A DNA stretch of 64,000 bases from Rostratula benghalensis (lineage: Eukaryota > Chordata > Aves > Charadriiformes > Rostratulidae), in NCBI GenBank assembly GCA_013399305.1, contig VXAI01000384.1:466683-530682 (forward strand), given 5' to 3'. The first letter of the stretch is position 1, and each line of letters opens with the position of its first letter. The position numbers and the translations under genes were made by a program. The notes under the pieces are model-generated. The model did no database searches, was not told the origin of the DNA, and saw nothing but the letters and a program-made list of their open reading frames with translations. Positions 47,177-60,665 of the stretch are shown one piece after another.

Positions 47177-50164
47177 TTAGTAGAGATCACAGGTGGGAAA
47201 AAAAATGCCAGTAAATACACTGGAATCAGTCACATTAGGTACCATGGTGTCACAATTATACAGGCAAAACCCAGTTAATTTTAAGCTAACTGCAATGTAA
47301 ATATAACCTTAGTGTGGATTTGCTAGGGAGGAGTCATCCCAATCCTTGTTCTCAGAAGTTGTAAGAACAGATGGTACCTAAACTACTGTTGTTCATAGAG
47401 ACACAGAAATATCTGTGAGCTCCGGTCTCACATGGGGACTTTGAAAGTTTTTCTTGTAACCCCACTATCACTGGAGAAGAACAGGCTTGTTCAGTCAGCA
47501 GATGTTAAGAAGTCCCATTAAGGCAGTTACCAATATCTGTTCTGTGTCTGTTGCTTTAATGTCTTAAAGCCATTCAGCTTCTTTTCTCTATATTTAAACT
47601 TGAACCTAAGAGAAGTATAAGAAAAATTCCTCTCCTTGCCTAGGAGTTGTCAGCAGGGCTTAAAGGAGTTTTTAAAATAAAGCTATTTAGGAAATTATCT
47701 TCTAAGCGGTCTCCCCATTTCAACAGCCACCTAATCCCACAGTGACGATTCTCTGTTTGCAAAGGCCTTTCTTGATGGGAGGGAAGAAGAGAGAGGGCAC
47801 CCAACCAGCCAATGGCACTCCCAGCCCTTTGGTTGTCTTCTTGCACTGCCTCACCTACTGGTGCTGCTGCCCACGGATTATGCCGTGTCAGTGACCAACA
47901 GCAAGACACATCAGCTATCATTCCTCTAGAAGATGAGATTCACAGTGTGGATTTTAAAATTCTTAGGCTGTGGTTGGTCAGTTTTCCACTGCTGACTCAT
48001 TTTCCCTATCCTCTTCCAGCTGTGCGCTTGAAATTCATACTTGAAGGAAGTTTGCTACTGGTGGAAGCCCAGTTTCTTAACCAACAGTTACTCCAGAGGA
48101 CTCCAGAGACATGAAATTACTTTTCTTTTCTTTTTTTTTTTTTTAAATCTAGATAAGCTTATCTTTTTCTATATGTGAACTGATAACCCTTGTTAGTCAT
48201 TCAAAACATATGTAATTCAGCTTAAGATGGGGGGAAGGGGACTCAGAAGGAAAAGGATGCATCCTGTTAGAAAATGGAAAATACTGTATTTATCATCTTA
48301 AAAAGAACAAAAAAGATCTGCAAGTTATGTGGGTTTCTGTGACAGTAATTATCCTTCTATTCAAGAATGAGTAATTACATTATTCTGCATGCTAACTTTC
48401 CCCCTCCCCGGTTTTGTGGCGTGTGCAGGCAGGCACTTACACAGACGCAATGTGGTCGTACCTTGAAGAATAAAAACAGGGTTCACTAGAAAAGGTAGTT
48501 CTGTTGTTTTCTTGAATAATGGTGATTGTGGTACTTTTCTTGTTTATGCTGTACACCAGCGGGTGTGAGGAAAGAAAGCTGAACATTTTTATCTTTCTCA
48601 TTAGGGCAGTGGGTACTGCTCTGCCTTGGCACTAGCCAATGCAATGCTTTGGAAGTGTTTGCTCCCTTTTCTCTACACTGAGAAAATATTAAGCGCTGAT
48701 TAAATTAGAAGATAATTTGAGAAACATGTGTAAGAGGAGAGTTCATCCACTGCCCAGCACTTCTGAAGAGGGCTTTACCCTTTGGTGTAAAGGACGTGTT
48801 TCCTTCGCCTTTTAAATGCACTGACTCATGTAATGTGAACTGCACATTTGTCCTGCCCTTCTCCAGTGCTTCAAGTTCAAGTCTTCTATAAAAAAGTTGC
48901 AAGTCTATAGTCTAAATGCACTAGTTACATGAAATGATAGAATCATTCAGGGACCCATAACTTGGTACTGATCTAGGCAAGTCCTCACCAGTCCACCTGA
49001 TCCACTCACTCATCTTGAACCTACTTTTTTTACAGGCAAAGGGGCAGCATTCTTAAAATAATTCCTTAAATTCCTAAAAGTCTTTATGTCTAGAGAAACG
49101 TGAAGTCTAGGTCAGATTTATAAACATAGACTGCCACATTTCCCTTTTGGAGTTCATCAGAACTGCCTACTTATTGTTCTGATAAGGCTTAACCCAGGGC
49201 TCAAGGCTCCTTTTTTCTAGAAGAGACTAGCCATGTGTGGCAGTTTACTGGGTCCTGTGAGTGCCCCTTAGACCTAATTAATGTTTTTCACCTGTTTCTC
49301 CAGTTCCAAACTTCAGAAGTGATGGGAAGGCTGTGTCATGCCTCCCCAGGGCACCACCCAGGGCAGTGAGTGGTTTTACAGCACAAAACCCAGCCCATGA
49401 CAGTGCGTGGTGTGAGAGTTTGTAGGGGTGGGAGAAGGAGGAGAAGGAGGTTGGGGCTGTGTTTTGAGACCAGGTAGGGCAGGGGGTCCAGACAATGGAA
49501 TAATGAATCGAGATAATGAATGAAATCTCTTAAGCAAATGTTTGCTAACACTCTGCATTTAAACCCCAACTCTGCATTTACACACAACCCCAATTTATTT
49601 AAACATTTATTTACCCTACAAATAAATTTGTTATGGCAGATTTCCTCCCAAATACCTATTTGAATTATTAGAGTATTAATTTTCTCTTAGAGTTTGCAGG
49701 AAAAAAATGTTTTTTTCATTTTTTAAAGTATTTTTCTCTTGACTAGCTATGGGAGGGACAGAGCATCCTTACAGCGTAAGTTGCTTATTCCTAACTTTGA
49801 ACTTATTTACTAAGCAAACATTACTTTTTGTAGGTACTTTTCAAGTCTCTTGTAACAAGTCCCTCTATTTCTTGACTTTGGTGGCTATTTCCCTTGATCA
49901 TATTCATTCTGAGATGAGAAACAAAACAAAGCAAAACGAAATGGAAGGACATTCCAACTCTATAAAGCAAAAGCCAGACATCAAATCTATATGCATTGAA
50001 TTTTGATAAAGATCTTGTGATGTAAAAAATGCATGCCTGCTCTAGGTAGTTCCATAATAAACAAAAGTACCAAACCATGCGTACTCAGAGATTAAAAAAG
50101 AAAATATTTTGTGTTTTCCCACCACAAAACATATTTCACTACACTGAAAAAGAGCAGCTGAGTA
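47177..50164. other. Unique non-coding sequence
   Basis: No confident gene or repeat family. Frames of up to 100 codons (plus, 47812-48114) have no domain. A stretch near 48320-48500, with 'gagtaattacattattctgcatgc' and several CpGs, may be regulatory but is not distinctive enough for a separate call. Confidence 0.4.
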
Positions 50165-50830
50165 CCAGTGATCTGGGCCAGTTTTCATTAACAGCCTAAA
50201 TGATAGCATAACAACTGTGTTCAATACATTCGCAAACAAGTAAAACTTGAGAGGGGCTGTGGGCATGCTGGACCAGGAATAGAATTCAAATATTCTTGGC
50301 AAGTTGGAGATAAACTGAAAAAAGCCAGATGTCATGCTGGGGTATATACATAGGAATACAGCACATGTATTCTCCTGCTCTGCATTAGCAAGGTCTTGTA
50401 TGAAATACTGTGTCCCATTTGGGGTGCCACATTTTGGGAAGAGTAATTGGAGGGGGATCAGTGAAAATGCTCAGTGTTCCAGAAATAATGGTATCTCAGT
50501 TCTGCTCGCACTAAAGGAGTGAGAGGTGATGTGGCAGGTGTTGAAGCACATCAAAGGCTGTGACAAGGGAGGGACTAACCTATTCCTCTTGTCTAAGATG
50601 GATGGGGGAGAAGTGATGGGTTTGCAGTGCATCGAACGGAAATTCAGGTCAGAAAAAGCCTTCCAACTCCAGATGCAGAAGTGCTGTAATACACTGGAAG
50701 GTGTCAACATTACAGGAGGTATTAAAAAACACATTAGACTGGTATCTGTTGAACAGGTATTGGGATGCTTGAGCTTGCTTGGGTGTAGAGGACAGGGTTA
50801 TAACTGGGATCCCACCAGTCCTGTAGTTGC
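50165..50830 (+). mobile_element. Ancient CR1 relic, 3' portion
   Basis: The plus strand follows diverged CR1 ORF2: 'cattaacagcctaaatgatagc', 'attcgcaaacaag', 'gcacatgtattctcctgctctgc', 'aatactgtgtcccatttggggtgccacattttgggaag', 'gcacatcaaaggctgtgacaaggg' and 'ggtattaaaaaacacattagactggtatctg'. These line up in order with the FADD-to-C-terminus region of the element. Stops, indels and divergence in every frame show great age. Confidence 0.65.
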
Positions 50831-53800
50831 ATGACTGTATAAATAGACCATAGAGATAAGGGAATCAACACCAGATTAAAAGGTAGGTCCAACAGTATCA
50901 TTTCGTCCGGTACCTGCTATCAGAAATAAGGAAGGAGAGAGGTGCTTTCTTTTTTTTTTCTTTCCCCCACCCTCCCCTTAAAAGGCATTGGTGACTGGAG
51001 TATTTGAAACCTCGAGCCTAACTTGCAAAGGCAGCATTTGCTTTCCTGCTGCTTTCATAGACTCTGTGTGATGGTGCAAATGTATTTCTGAGTTTCCATG
51101 TAAAAGCATACAGGATAAAAATAAAATTACATTATATCTGGATCCATGAAAGCTGTGGGTGGGTGGGAGGGCTGCTGCCAAAGCCCTGATTTTAAGCTTC
51201 ATGGGAGAATTGGGGAGAAATTGCGACTCCTCAGTGAGATTGATTCCACGACTGCTCAGCTTGATAAGCTCAGCAGAAGATCAGCAGGAGAAAAAAATCC
51301 TAAAACCTGTGGGGTTTTTTTGTTTGAATAAAAGCCCATGTTATTAAACTGTAGTACTGCTTGTTAGTAGCTTTGCTGTTTGACACAAACACTACCCATC
51401 AGCTGATACTGTTAGTGATTATTTAGTATTTCAGCCTCTAATTAACAAATACAATGATAAATTCCTGAAGAAAAAAACCCCAACATTGTATTTTGCACTG
51501 GATACTTTTTAAAACTTGTTTTATGCTTTCTAGTTAGACGCACAAATCAGATTCAGCATTAGAAATGTTTTTCTGTGTCGTTGGGGTAGAAAAAAAAAGG
51601 CTTGTGTATATTTACTTCATAGTTCGAGAATTCAAGGGCACAGAGGAGCTCTTGGCATGTACATCTTGGCTTAAAGGGAACTGGGAAAGCTGCACCAGGC
51701 TTCGCTGTGTTTTTCCTGTGGATCTCCATTCCCTTTGCCATCTCTCCTCCCTCTTTTCAGAGGGGCTTTGAAACTCCTTACGGACCTGATACAGCATTGC
51801 TCTAGGAGTTTCCTCATAACCAAATCCTGTCACATGAGGATACTGCTAAGAGGAGAAAAAGCTCTAACAAGTTCTAGCAATGCCAAATTACATTCAGTTC
51901 TTGTATTTTCACTTGGCATGGTAACACTTCCAAAGAGCAATTGTTTCACAATCAGAACTTCTGCAGCCTGTTCATTTCCTTTCTCTCACTTAGCCTTTCA
52001 GAGACCATCAAACACCAGGCGAGCCAGTAAGTGTTCATCTGAGCAATTATATAGCATAAACATCAAGTGACACAAACTATTTTTTTCCTTGCAAGTACAA
52101 ATTAAAGAGACAAAACTGATGGTATCCCTAGGAAGAATTCATTTGCACGGCAACTCTTTTCTCTGTAATGAGCCTCAGGTATTAATTAAATTAACAATCT
52201 TGATTTTAAGAAAGATTTTTTCCTAAAATAATTCCTCTGTCGTGACAGATATGGACCACAATTCTCTTAAAGAAAACTCAGTACTTGCAGCCATGATTCA
52301 TGCAACCTTTTCAGCAAAGTACTCAAGAGTATGCTATTTGTTCCTAAACTGCCTGGACTTAATTTCATGCTAAAAAGTTGTATTTATAAATCAGAAGCTT
52401 GTGCCTGAACTATTTGGAATAGAAGAAAATGTCTTTTTGGGCTAGTCCCTGGAAGAAACACTGCTATGCACAGGGATTTTGATGGATCTTCCATTAGGGA
52501 TCACCAGTAATAACATTTAAGATGCTCTCTATAAAGAGATTGAGTGGTTTACAGCTCTTCCCTCTGATCAGCATTTGAAGAGAAGAAATTCCTTTATGCA
52601 GCACAACAAATATCCAAAAAGATGACTGATGTATAATGTCCATGCTGATAGCCATGTTGCCCACAGGGAAGTTCTGAGCAAGAGGGATTTCTGAACCACA
52701 GAGCTCTGAGGCGGGAGGAGACCTGATTTACTAAGAAATGGATTTTGGTGGGATACTTGTGAAACAGGTCAAAGATAGTTGGGTTTGCTTCGCATGTCTT
52801 GCAGTGAATTGCAGATATCTGCAGGCTCTGTCCTTTGTTTCAGGGTCTGTGTGCAATATGGAAGTGTCCAGATGACGTTAGGCAAATATTATTTGTAGTC
52901 TCAGATTAATTGCTGTCCTTAACAAGACACTGACATTCAATCATTCTTATCCCAGGAAACTCCAGGTTTTCAGTGAAGGGGTCCATGCTGATGAGCCACA
53001 AAGGCTAAAACTCCTATCTGCTGTCTTAGATATCTGCAGTATAAATGTGTATGTGTACTAGGCTCCCTAGGCTCCCTTTATAATAATTGGAAGAGAATTT
53101 GACTCTATTTTGGCATCTGCCTTAAGATGGCATGAATCACACCTTCAAAATGCTTCTTTCTCTTTTTTGATTAGAAAAGCAGCCGGTGGTGACTAGCTCA
53201 GGAACAGACATTTAAGTAACAGATCTATCAGGTTAGGAGAGATGAAACCCAGACAAAAGCACAAATATACACAGTATGCCTGGACGCACATCTCTTTTGT
53301 CATGGTCCTCTGCCCAGGCCAAATGCCATCTGGCTGGGCAGTGCCATGGGGCACTCTGGGCTTTACGTCTGCCTTTATGGGAAAACCAAAAAAGAGGGAG
53401 GGAGGAGAGAGTCTGGCGGCTGCCCAGTTCTCATCCCAGTATGAGTATGTGCCTGAGAATTCCCAGGGTGAATGTGCCTGAAACACCCACCAGGCTCATG
53501 AACTGAACACATATTTTGGGGTCCCACAGCACAGAAATGGCCAGCGTGCCTGTTATGAAATGGCTGTAGCTCAATTCCCAAGACACCACTTAAACACTAA
53601 ATAAGGACTCCTCAGCTGGTGGCCTGACTCCCTCCTTATACAATGCTTGTCACAGAAAAACAAGTCAAAGGCATCAAGGTTCAAAATCAGAGCACCAGGT
53701 TTCTTCCTGTTTTAATTTTCAGGTATAGGAAATGATTGCTCAGCAAGGGAGGCAGCATTAAAGCAAATCCTTTGCTTAAAGGCCTAGGTACCTTCTCTGG

Positions 53801-54429
53801 CTGCAGACCTATCACTGCGCTAACACCAGTGGTCTGGCAGTACACGAGACATTACACCAGCTGAGGATGTTTGGTGGGGGCAGGAATAGCAAGGCAGGTC
53901 ACCCTTCCTCATTGTTCTTTGACTTTGCTTTCAGGTTATTTCAAAGAGAGATTAATACAGACTGGTTTTCTTTGAGCAAGGCTTGCTTTCTGTGATCATT
54001 TTCTGATAATATCGTTTGTTTTCAACCTGGCAGTAGGACTGTGCAATGAGGTCCCCCTGGACCTCCATGACTTTGTATTCTACCTGGCAGTAAACATCCC
54101 ACCTCCTTCCCTTGTCACTTGATCTGGGATAAAAGAAATATATCCCTTTCCTAAGAGGAAAAAAAAAAAAAGGGGGTGGGGGCGGGGAATCCCAGAGGGA
54201 AGAAATTATTATTGGGAAGATGGGATGTAAACTGTACTGGGTGGCCATTTTCTAGCAAAGCAAATCAAGCCCTAAACTCAAACTCTGTTTATTAAGCAAA
54301 CAAAATGTTTCACCATGTGCAGTGTGCCTGATTCTGCAGCAAACAGCAGAAAAAACCTTGAAAAAACCCCCGTGTGCCAGGCAAGAGGTGAGACAGCATT
54401 ACAGTTCTTCAGGCTCTAAAAAGAAACCT

Positions 54430-54830
54430 TTCTGCCAGCTTTGGTGCAATATTTGGTTTGCTAGTCTTCTATAATTTATTGTAGGTGTAATGAAATATGT
54501 TTATGAAATATGTTTATTTTGATGGAAAGTCCTTGATAAGATACCAGCGGTGGCAGCATGTGGATGTTTTCCTAACTGGCATTTGAGAAAGCCAACATGA
54601 TTTAATCAGGGCTCATTTTAAGTTGACTTGTAATTGCCTGCACAGGAAAGGTAAAAAGTGAGTTCCTCTGTAACTCTGAGATTCTGTTCTCCACATCCAG
54701 CTGGAATGTAATATTGCTGCATTGGCTCGTAGGCCTGTGGGGTTTAAATAGTGCCTGCAATCTGGTGCCATGCTGATTTACTAATCCTTGATCTTAGTCG
54801 AACATGATCACAGTCCCTGCTTCTGTTCAT
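54430..54830. promoter_or_regulatory. Candidate conserved non-coding element
   Basis: Repeat-free sequence with 'cttctataatttattgtagg', 'catgatttaatcagggctcattttaagttgacttgtaattgcctgc' and 'gctgatttactaatccttgatc' (TAATCC core). This is an impression of enhancer-like DNA. Nothing in the sequence proves it. Confidence 0.2.
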
Positions 54831-57800
54831 AAGGGATAGGCTTACTGTTAATTGACAGGCTTTGGCGTCCTACCAAAAGAACTGCAATGTAGAGAAGGAA
54901 CTAAAACTGAGCAGAGGATGTATCGGAGAAGCCAATTTGGGGGGAAAAAAATCTATTTAGTAGATCTTTATGCCAAAAATTGTTTTCTATTTTATTGTTT
55001 CATTAAAACTACAGTATGTGATTTGCATTTTAACATGGAACTAATAAAAACAGAGTAATCTGAAATGTGTTTGCAGGGTGATTAAGTAACTAAGACGTGG
55101 TGTTTGGAATCTTCCCAGATGCTCTGCTTTCTGTTTATTTAATTATTGTGTGAACTTTCATGTTTGTGCCTGCTCACAGAAACTTGTGTGCAATTGCACT
55201 TGCTAAACATATCCAACCTCATAGTTGTGATATTGCTTACAGATTTTAAAGATATTGTACCCAAGTGTTGGGGACTGTGTCCCATTTTATCCAGTGTTGT
55301 TTTTTAAATTTGATGGAAAAGTGTCAGTACAATGTATTTTCTTTTCCAGTAACTCCTCAGAAGTTTCAGGCTGTCTTCTTTTTATTCAGAACTGTTTCCC
55401 CCCAGTTTTGATTCCTTTCTCTAGCTTTCTAAACCTGGTGAAACTTGAGAGAAAAAATATGATGGTAAGCTTAAATCTTTTTAAATGCATCTGACTATAT
55501 TTCTGCACTGCTGGTCTTGCAGTCCTCAGGCATGTTAAATTGAAGGACACTATTTAGATGTTTATGGTACTCTAAGAGAATACAGCCTTTCACCAGTTTT
55601 GTTACCTTCGGTATGGCAGAACTTGCCAATGTAGGTGTGATTGCTTGATGATAATGTTAAATCTTTTTTGTGTTTGGGTGTGTTCATGCTAAGTTTGAGC
55701 CCACCTACCTACAGCCAAATATATGTGCTTTGAATTCCCTGGAAACTCTTTTTTACACAGTGATCCAAACTATGGGGAATACAATTCCCCAAGAATTCCT
55801 GCTTAATTTCAAAATTTCATCTAACTGAGGGAAAAGCTATTCTTTTGGCATTTTGGTGTTCATTTGTAACAGACCTTTCACTGCTGTGCAGGTTAGGAGC
55901 AGAGGAGGAGACTTCCATCTTGTTAGGTAGTTTTCTTAGGTTTAATGAAAAGGAGTGTAAGGCTGAAACCCAAACAAATTATTTCATGCCACCACTCAAG
56001 CCAGGTGAGACTACAGTCATTTGGATTCATTGTAGCTTTCCAAGTGACTTTGAAAAATCATTGAGTTTCCCCAGTTCTTGAGTGCTTTGGATGTTTAAAT
56101 GTCTCTCAGATAACCAAAATGATGTTGGGCCATGTCTATTGTCCAACTGATTGCATCATTATGTGCTATTTGAACCACATCGTGTTTTGTTTCCATCATG
56201 CTAACCTCCAGCTGGTGTATTTTCCATACTAGGTGTACAGAAGACTCCTTCAAAAGTGGCTGTATCTTGCAATCCCCATGCCAAATAATTTATCCCCGGC
56301 TATGTGCTTATGTAGGGTACCTGGAGGTGAAGACTGTGAGGTTGACAGTCATCTCATGACCGTATGGGTAACACACCTATGAAGCCTGTGCACAGGGCAG
56401 AGATATCCACATCAATATGAGATTTTTTGCTCTCAAGATACATCTGTTCAACAAAAAAATCAAACCTTCCTCCAAGACATTCCATGGCCTCTGTGGTGAT
56501 CCTAAGCCTCTGTGCGCACAACAGGCTATCAGAATTATTGCTGTATATCTGCAGTTCCATATAAGCCTCTGTCTTAATGACAGGGGTCAGTTTATACTTC
56601 CAAGTGTTCCACATGGATGAAGGTTTCATGTTCACTCTCACGTGTATCTACTTTCCCAAGCACTGTCAAGGTCTTCCAAACTCTGAGGTCAAACTTTCAC
56701 TATCTCATGCTTAGTTAGCAATGTCACAGCATTATTTTCCTTGTCTTCTAACCCACTGGGTGATGCCAATGATTTGATGTCTGGAGGGTCACTGTATGCC
56801 TCACTTGTTATTGGCCTAGCTGGTTTTAGCAAAATCTCATTCTCAACCCTGCCATCTATGCTAACCATAACCTCATAGAAAGGATGGATCTTTTTCCCTC
56901 TCCTGTGAAGGGTTTTTATAAACATGCTCCCTCATGCCTGGGCCCTTGGTCTTCTATGGGACCTGAATCTGGTGTCAGTCAGAATCAGAGAAATCTTTCT
57001 TCAGTGTACTGGTGGTGGTGTCCATAAATTTGCCTCAGTTATTCTGTGGCATATCCTCTTCTATGGCACCCCGATTATGCTGGAGTATATGGCCCTATTC
57101 AGTCTGCAAGTCCTTGGTTTTGTCCATGAAGGCAAGAGCACTGGAGTGAGGAACTGGGAGGAGGGGATGCTTGTATGCCAGATTCTCACCCTATTCTGGA
57201 TTTAGATGCAGCTGGGGTGCACAGTTAAATGTAGGAGCTGGGAGACATTCCTGGGTTCAACACCAGATAAATGAGTTGGAGCATTTTGCTTACCCTCTAT
57301 TCTTAACCAGGTTAAAAGCAACAAAGACATAAACATTGACAGTTAATTTACCCAGCACTTCATAAAGCAATATTTAGATAGCAGTAAAACTTCAAAACAA
57401 AAAAAAAGGTAATATTTTTGTATCAAACAATTGCCAGTGGTTTATTTTACTGGCTCCCTGACATCCTGTGGCTGTGACAATCCAGTTATTAAAAGTCCTT
57501 TGGCTTCTTACCAGAGAGGCTTGTGCTGTGGAAACACCAGATGGGCTGTTCCTGGAGTCGTTAGAGAAGTTGAAGCCTCCCACCTTGTCTTAAGGCTACT
57601 CGACTGTCCATTTAACTCTGAACAGTTAATAACAACTGTGCTTTTTTGAATAATCTAATAATGATGTTGTGATCACTCATAAGAGGTCATTTGAATTAAT
57701 AGAGGTATGAAATTGAAGTGGATTATCTAAATCACATTAAAACTCTATGTATACATTCTCACTGAAAATTAAAATGGGCTTAGTTCTTACTTTCATTTAT

Positions 57801-58059
57801 TTCCTGCTGTGATGGTTGAAAAGTGTTTCAAATCAGGACAACTTTAATTTTGAATAGGAAAGTCCACAGGGGAGGTGAATATGTTTTACTTAAGGTACAT
57901 TAAAAAGTTAACTTAAATTAACTTCTTTAAGAAAGTCTCTTATCTTGAATGAGAAAAGAACATATTTGCCTGATGCTTAAAGTTGAAAAATGGTTGGTTA
58001 TGAGAAGAACATTAAAAATGTGAGGTGAAAAATAATGTCTATTCTCAAAAAGTTATTTT

Positions 58060-58340
58060 TTTTAAATCCCTATAAAATTTAGGAAAGTTTCTAATTAAAC
58101 AAATTGCCTGGAAAACTCAGTTATCCCCTGAAGAGTCATTGTGTTCAATTTGGAGACAACACTCAGGCCATTACGGTGTGAAACAGATTTGCTTTAATTG
58201 CAAATCTCAGAGCAGTTTCCTCCAGGAAGTTGTTTCCCACCTTTCATTAATAAGACTTGACTGTGAGGGGCACCTGCAAACAGCTGACAACTGCCTTATA
58301 ATAAGTATTTTATTAAAAGTTCTTATTTTATAAATAGCTT
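58060..58340. promoter_or_regulatory. Candidate conserved element with a POU-like inverted repeat
   Basis: An AT-rich, repeat-free stretch containing a perfect 8-bp inverted repeat, AGATTTGC (58185-58192) and GCAAATCT (58200-58207), around the 7-base spacer TTTAATT. Each arm carries ATTTGC/GCAAAT, part of the POU octamer ATGCAAAT. 'cattaataagacttg' and 'cctgcaaacagctgacaactg' (E-box-like CAGCTG) follow. The arrangement could bind a POU dimer. Binding and conservation are not shown. Confidence 0.27.
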
Positions 58341-60562
58341 TGTGTATTGGCAGAGACTTTTGACTAATGTTGGTAAATGTTAGCTACAATTAAGTAACTC
58401 GGTAATAATTCAAAACTGGGGAAAGTTATCTGAAGGATGCTTAAAAAAATCTTGAGTTAGAAATGAGGACATGTATGTTTAAAGACAGCCCTGGAAAAAA
58501 ATAAAAAGTATTGTGGTGAGAATGTAATGTATTTATAGAGCTCAAAAGGGTGTGCTCTGTGAAGGTATTGATAGGCAGTCTGTCCTTTTTTCAAGTCTTA
58601 TCTTCAGGGTAGCAGAGCTCAAATGTGCCAAACACTTCTCGTGTTCAACTCTGATTGCATCTGTGCAATTTTCTCTGAGATTTATGTCTGGTGCCAATGA
58701 AAGCAGTGGGCATTCGATCTCATTGTCTCGCTATATTTAACATATTTGTTAGATCAACCGATTGCTTAAATGTTTTTATTCTTATCACATCTGCAGTGCC
58801 AAAACTTCACTGATCAACAAAAGGATGCTGCCTGGACAGATAACAAAGTGCCTGTTACTCCAAGCAAGAAATGCAAGCTCAGATGTGTGACTACCCCAGC
58901 CAGGCGAGAACAGAACTCATGTGCCTGCTGAAGTCACATTCTGGGTATTGAGCAGGAGGGGCAAGTATTGTTTTAAGATTTTTCTAAGGGTTCTTAGGTA
59001 TGCACCCCGTCAAATACATGACACCCTGACTTTTGCTGGTGCTCTCTCGGTTGAAATGTTCCTGTAGGATATTTCAGTCCCATGCTACTTGCACATGCTC
59101 TGCTACCCCAGCATGCATCCAAGTTAACTGAATGTAGCCGTCGATCATGGATATAGGAAATCAATTGTTGTTGCTGTCTTTGTGTTGCAGTTCTTAATTC
59201 TGGAGGCATTTGGTAAGTAGCTGTAGCAGTTTGCTTCAAGTCAAGCTTCTTTAGCTTTCTGATGTGACTTGTGGGGTTTGATGTTCTCAAGGCGCACATC
59301 TGGGTCAGAAGAAATGACACGTGCTGTGCGCTGGGTGCTCCTTTCTTTGGTGCGAGCTGGTGCTCCAGGACACTGCACTGCTGGCCTTCTAGAAGAGGTG
59401 AGTAATTTACTCCTTGACCGTGGCTGGTCATAAAAAGATGTTCAAGGATTGCATAGCATGACTGTTTACTCATCAGTAGCCCCTGGGCTGTTAAATGATT
59501 GCAGTGATCTTTGTTATGTATTTACTGTATTGCACTTGCCCAGGTACTGTGAGACTGGGTGAAATACTATATATACTCTTCAAGCTCTGCTCGGAGAAGC
59601 AAGTTGTAAATGGTGGATGTGGGAGACAGAAACCAGCAATGTACCTTCCTACGCACTGTTATTTGTCTATTTTCGGTTTATCAAGTGCCCTTTATCCCTA
59701 CCATTAAACACTAGTTCATTTCTTGTAACTGCTGTGGCAGAGAGGGGCTTGAGAGGAGTTTTGAAAGAGAAGTAAATATAAGCCTTATGAATCAGCTCAC
59801 TTTGAGATGTTCTAGAGCAAAAAGCAGTTACTGTGGTAGGAGGTCAAACCAAGGCTGATATTCCAGGGGATGTAATCAATGGGATGAGAGGAGCAAGAAG
59901 GAGTAAACAGAGAAAGACACAAGGTTAATTAGGAAGGATAAGACAAAAGCATTGAGCTTGACAGAATGAAAGACAGGAAACTAGTAAACTGGTTATGAGG
60001 CAAAATATCAGGCAAGGGAAAGATGTTAGCCAAGTTACCTGTACAACTGCAGTGTACACCAATTATTCCAGCTTCACGTTCAGTCATTTGAGCGAATAAT
60101 TTTTTGCCTGTGTTGTCCTAGAGTTTGTACTAGCATTATTCCCTCTAGACTTTAAAATATACTTTTCTGTTCATGGGAATAAGAGAAGTTTACAGGGACG
60201 TAACAGGTATCATTGACACAGTGGCACAGAAGCAGAGGCTATCTGTTCCAGTATTGCGCTCTGTGTGGCTAATGTTGAGCTTCATGGCTGCATCCTTCGG
60301 TGCCCCAGATGCACTTCTTTCGAAACAGATTAAGAAGGTGGACTCTGAATATTAGAGAGCCTTGGTAATTTTCAGTTCGCTTCTCATTCAACTTGAATGC
60401 CATTGTTTAGATTGTGTGGGCCTCCTTTATGTTCCTGAACAAGATGTACTTTCTTACCCAGAAAACAATGGACAAACATTGAGACTACATACATTTCACA
60501 ATGCCTATGAATTCCACACAAAATGGACATCTTATAATGCCCAAATATGCTTGCTTAAAAGT

Positions 60563-60580
60563 TGTGTGTGTGTGTGTGTG
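60563..60580. repeat. (TG)n microsatellite
   Basis: Nine TG units in a row. Confidence 0.93.
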
Positions 60581-60647
60581 CAGATTGTCCAGGGTGTACA
60601 ATATCATGCCAAGGTTTTGTTCAGAGCAAATTTTTTCAATGAGGCTT

Positions 60648-60665
60648 TTGTTGTTGTTGTTGTTG
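60648..60665. repeat. (TTG)n microsatellite
   Basis: Six TTG units. On the minus strand it codes for the poly-threonine part of a chance frame. Confidence 0.92.

Noticed and set aside
55926..56007. Possible 68-bp exon between TTTTCTTAG and CCAGGTGAGA
   Set aside because: No in-phase partner and an in-frame stop in most frames. Treated as chance.
59190..59212. Micro-exon of 22 bp between TTTGTGTTGCAG and GTAAGTAG
   Set aside because: Good splice signals, but so short an exon with no partner is expected by chance in this much sequence.
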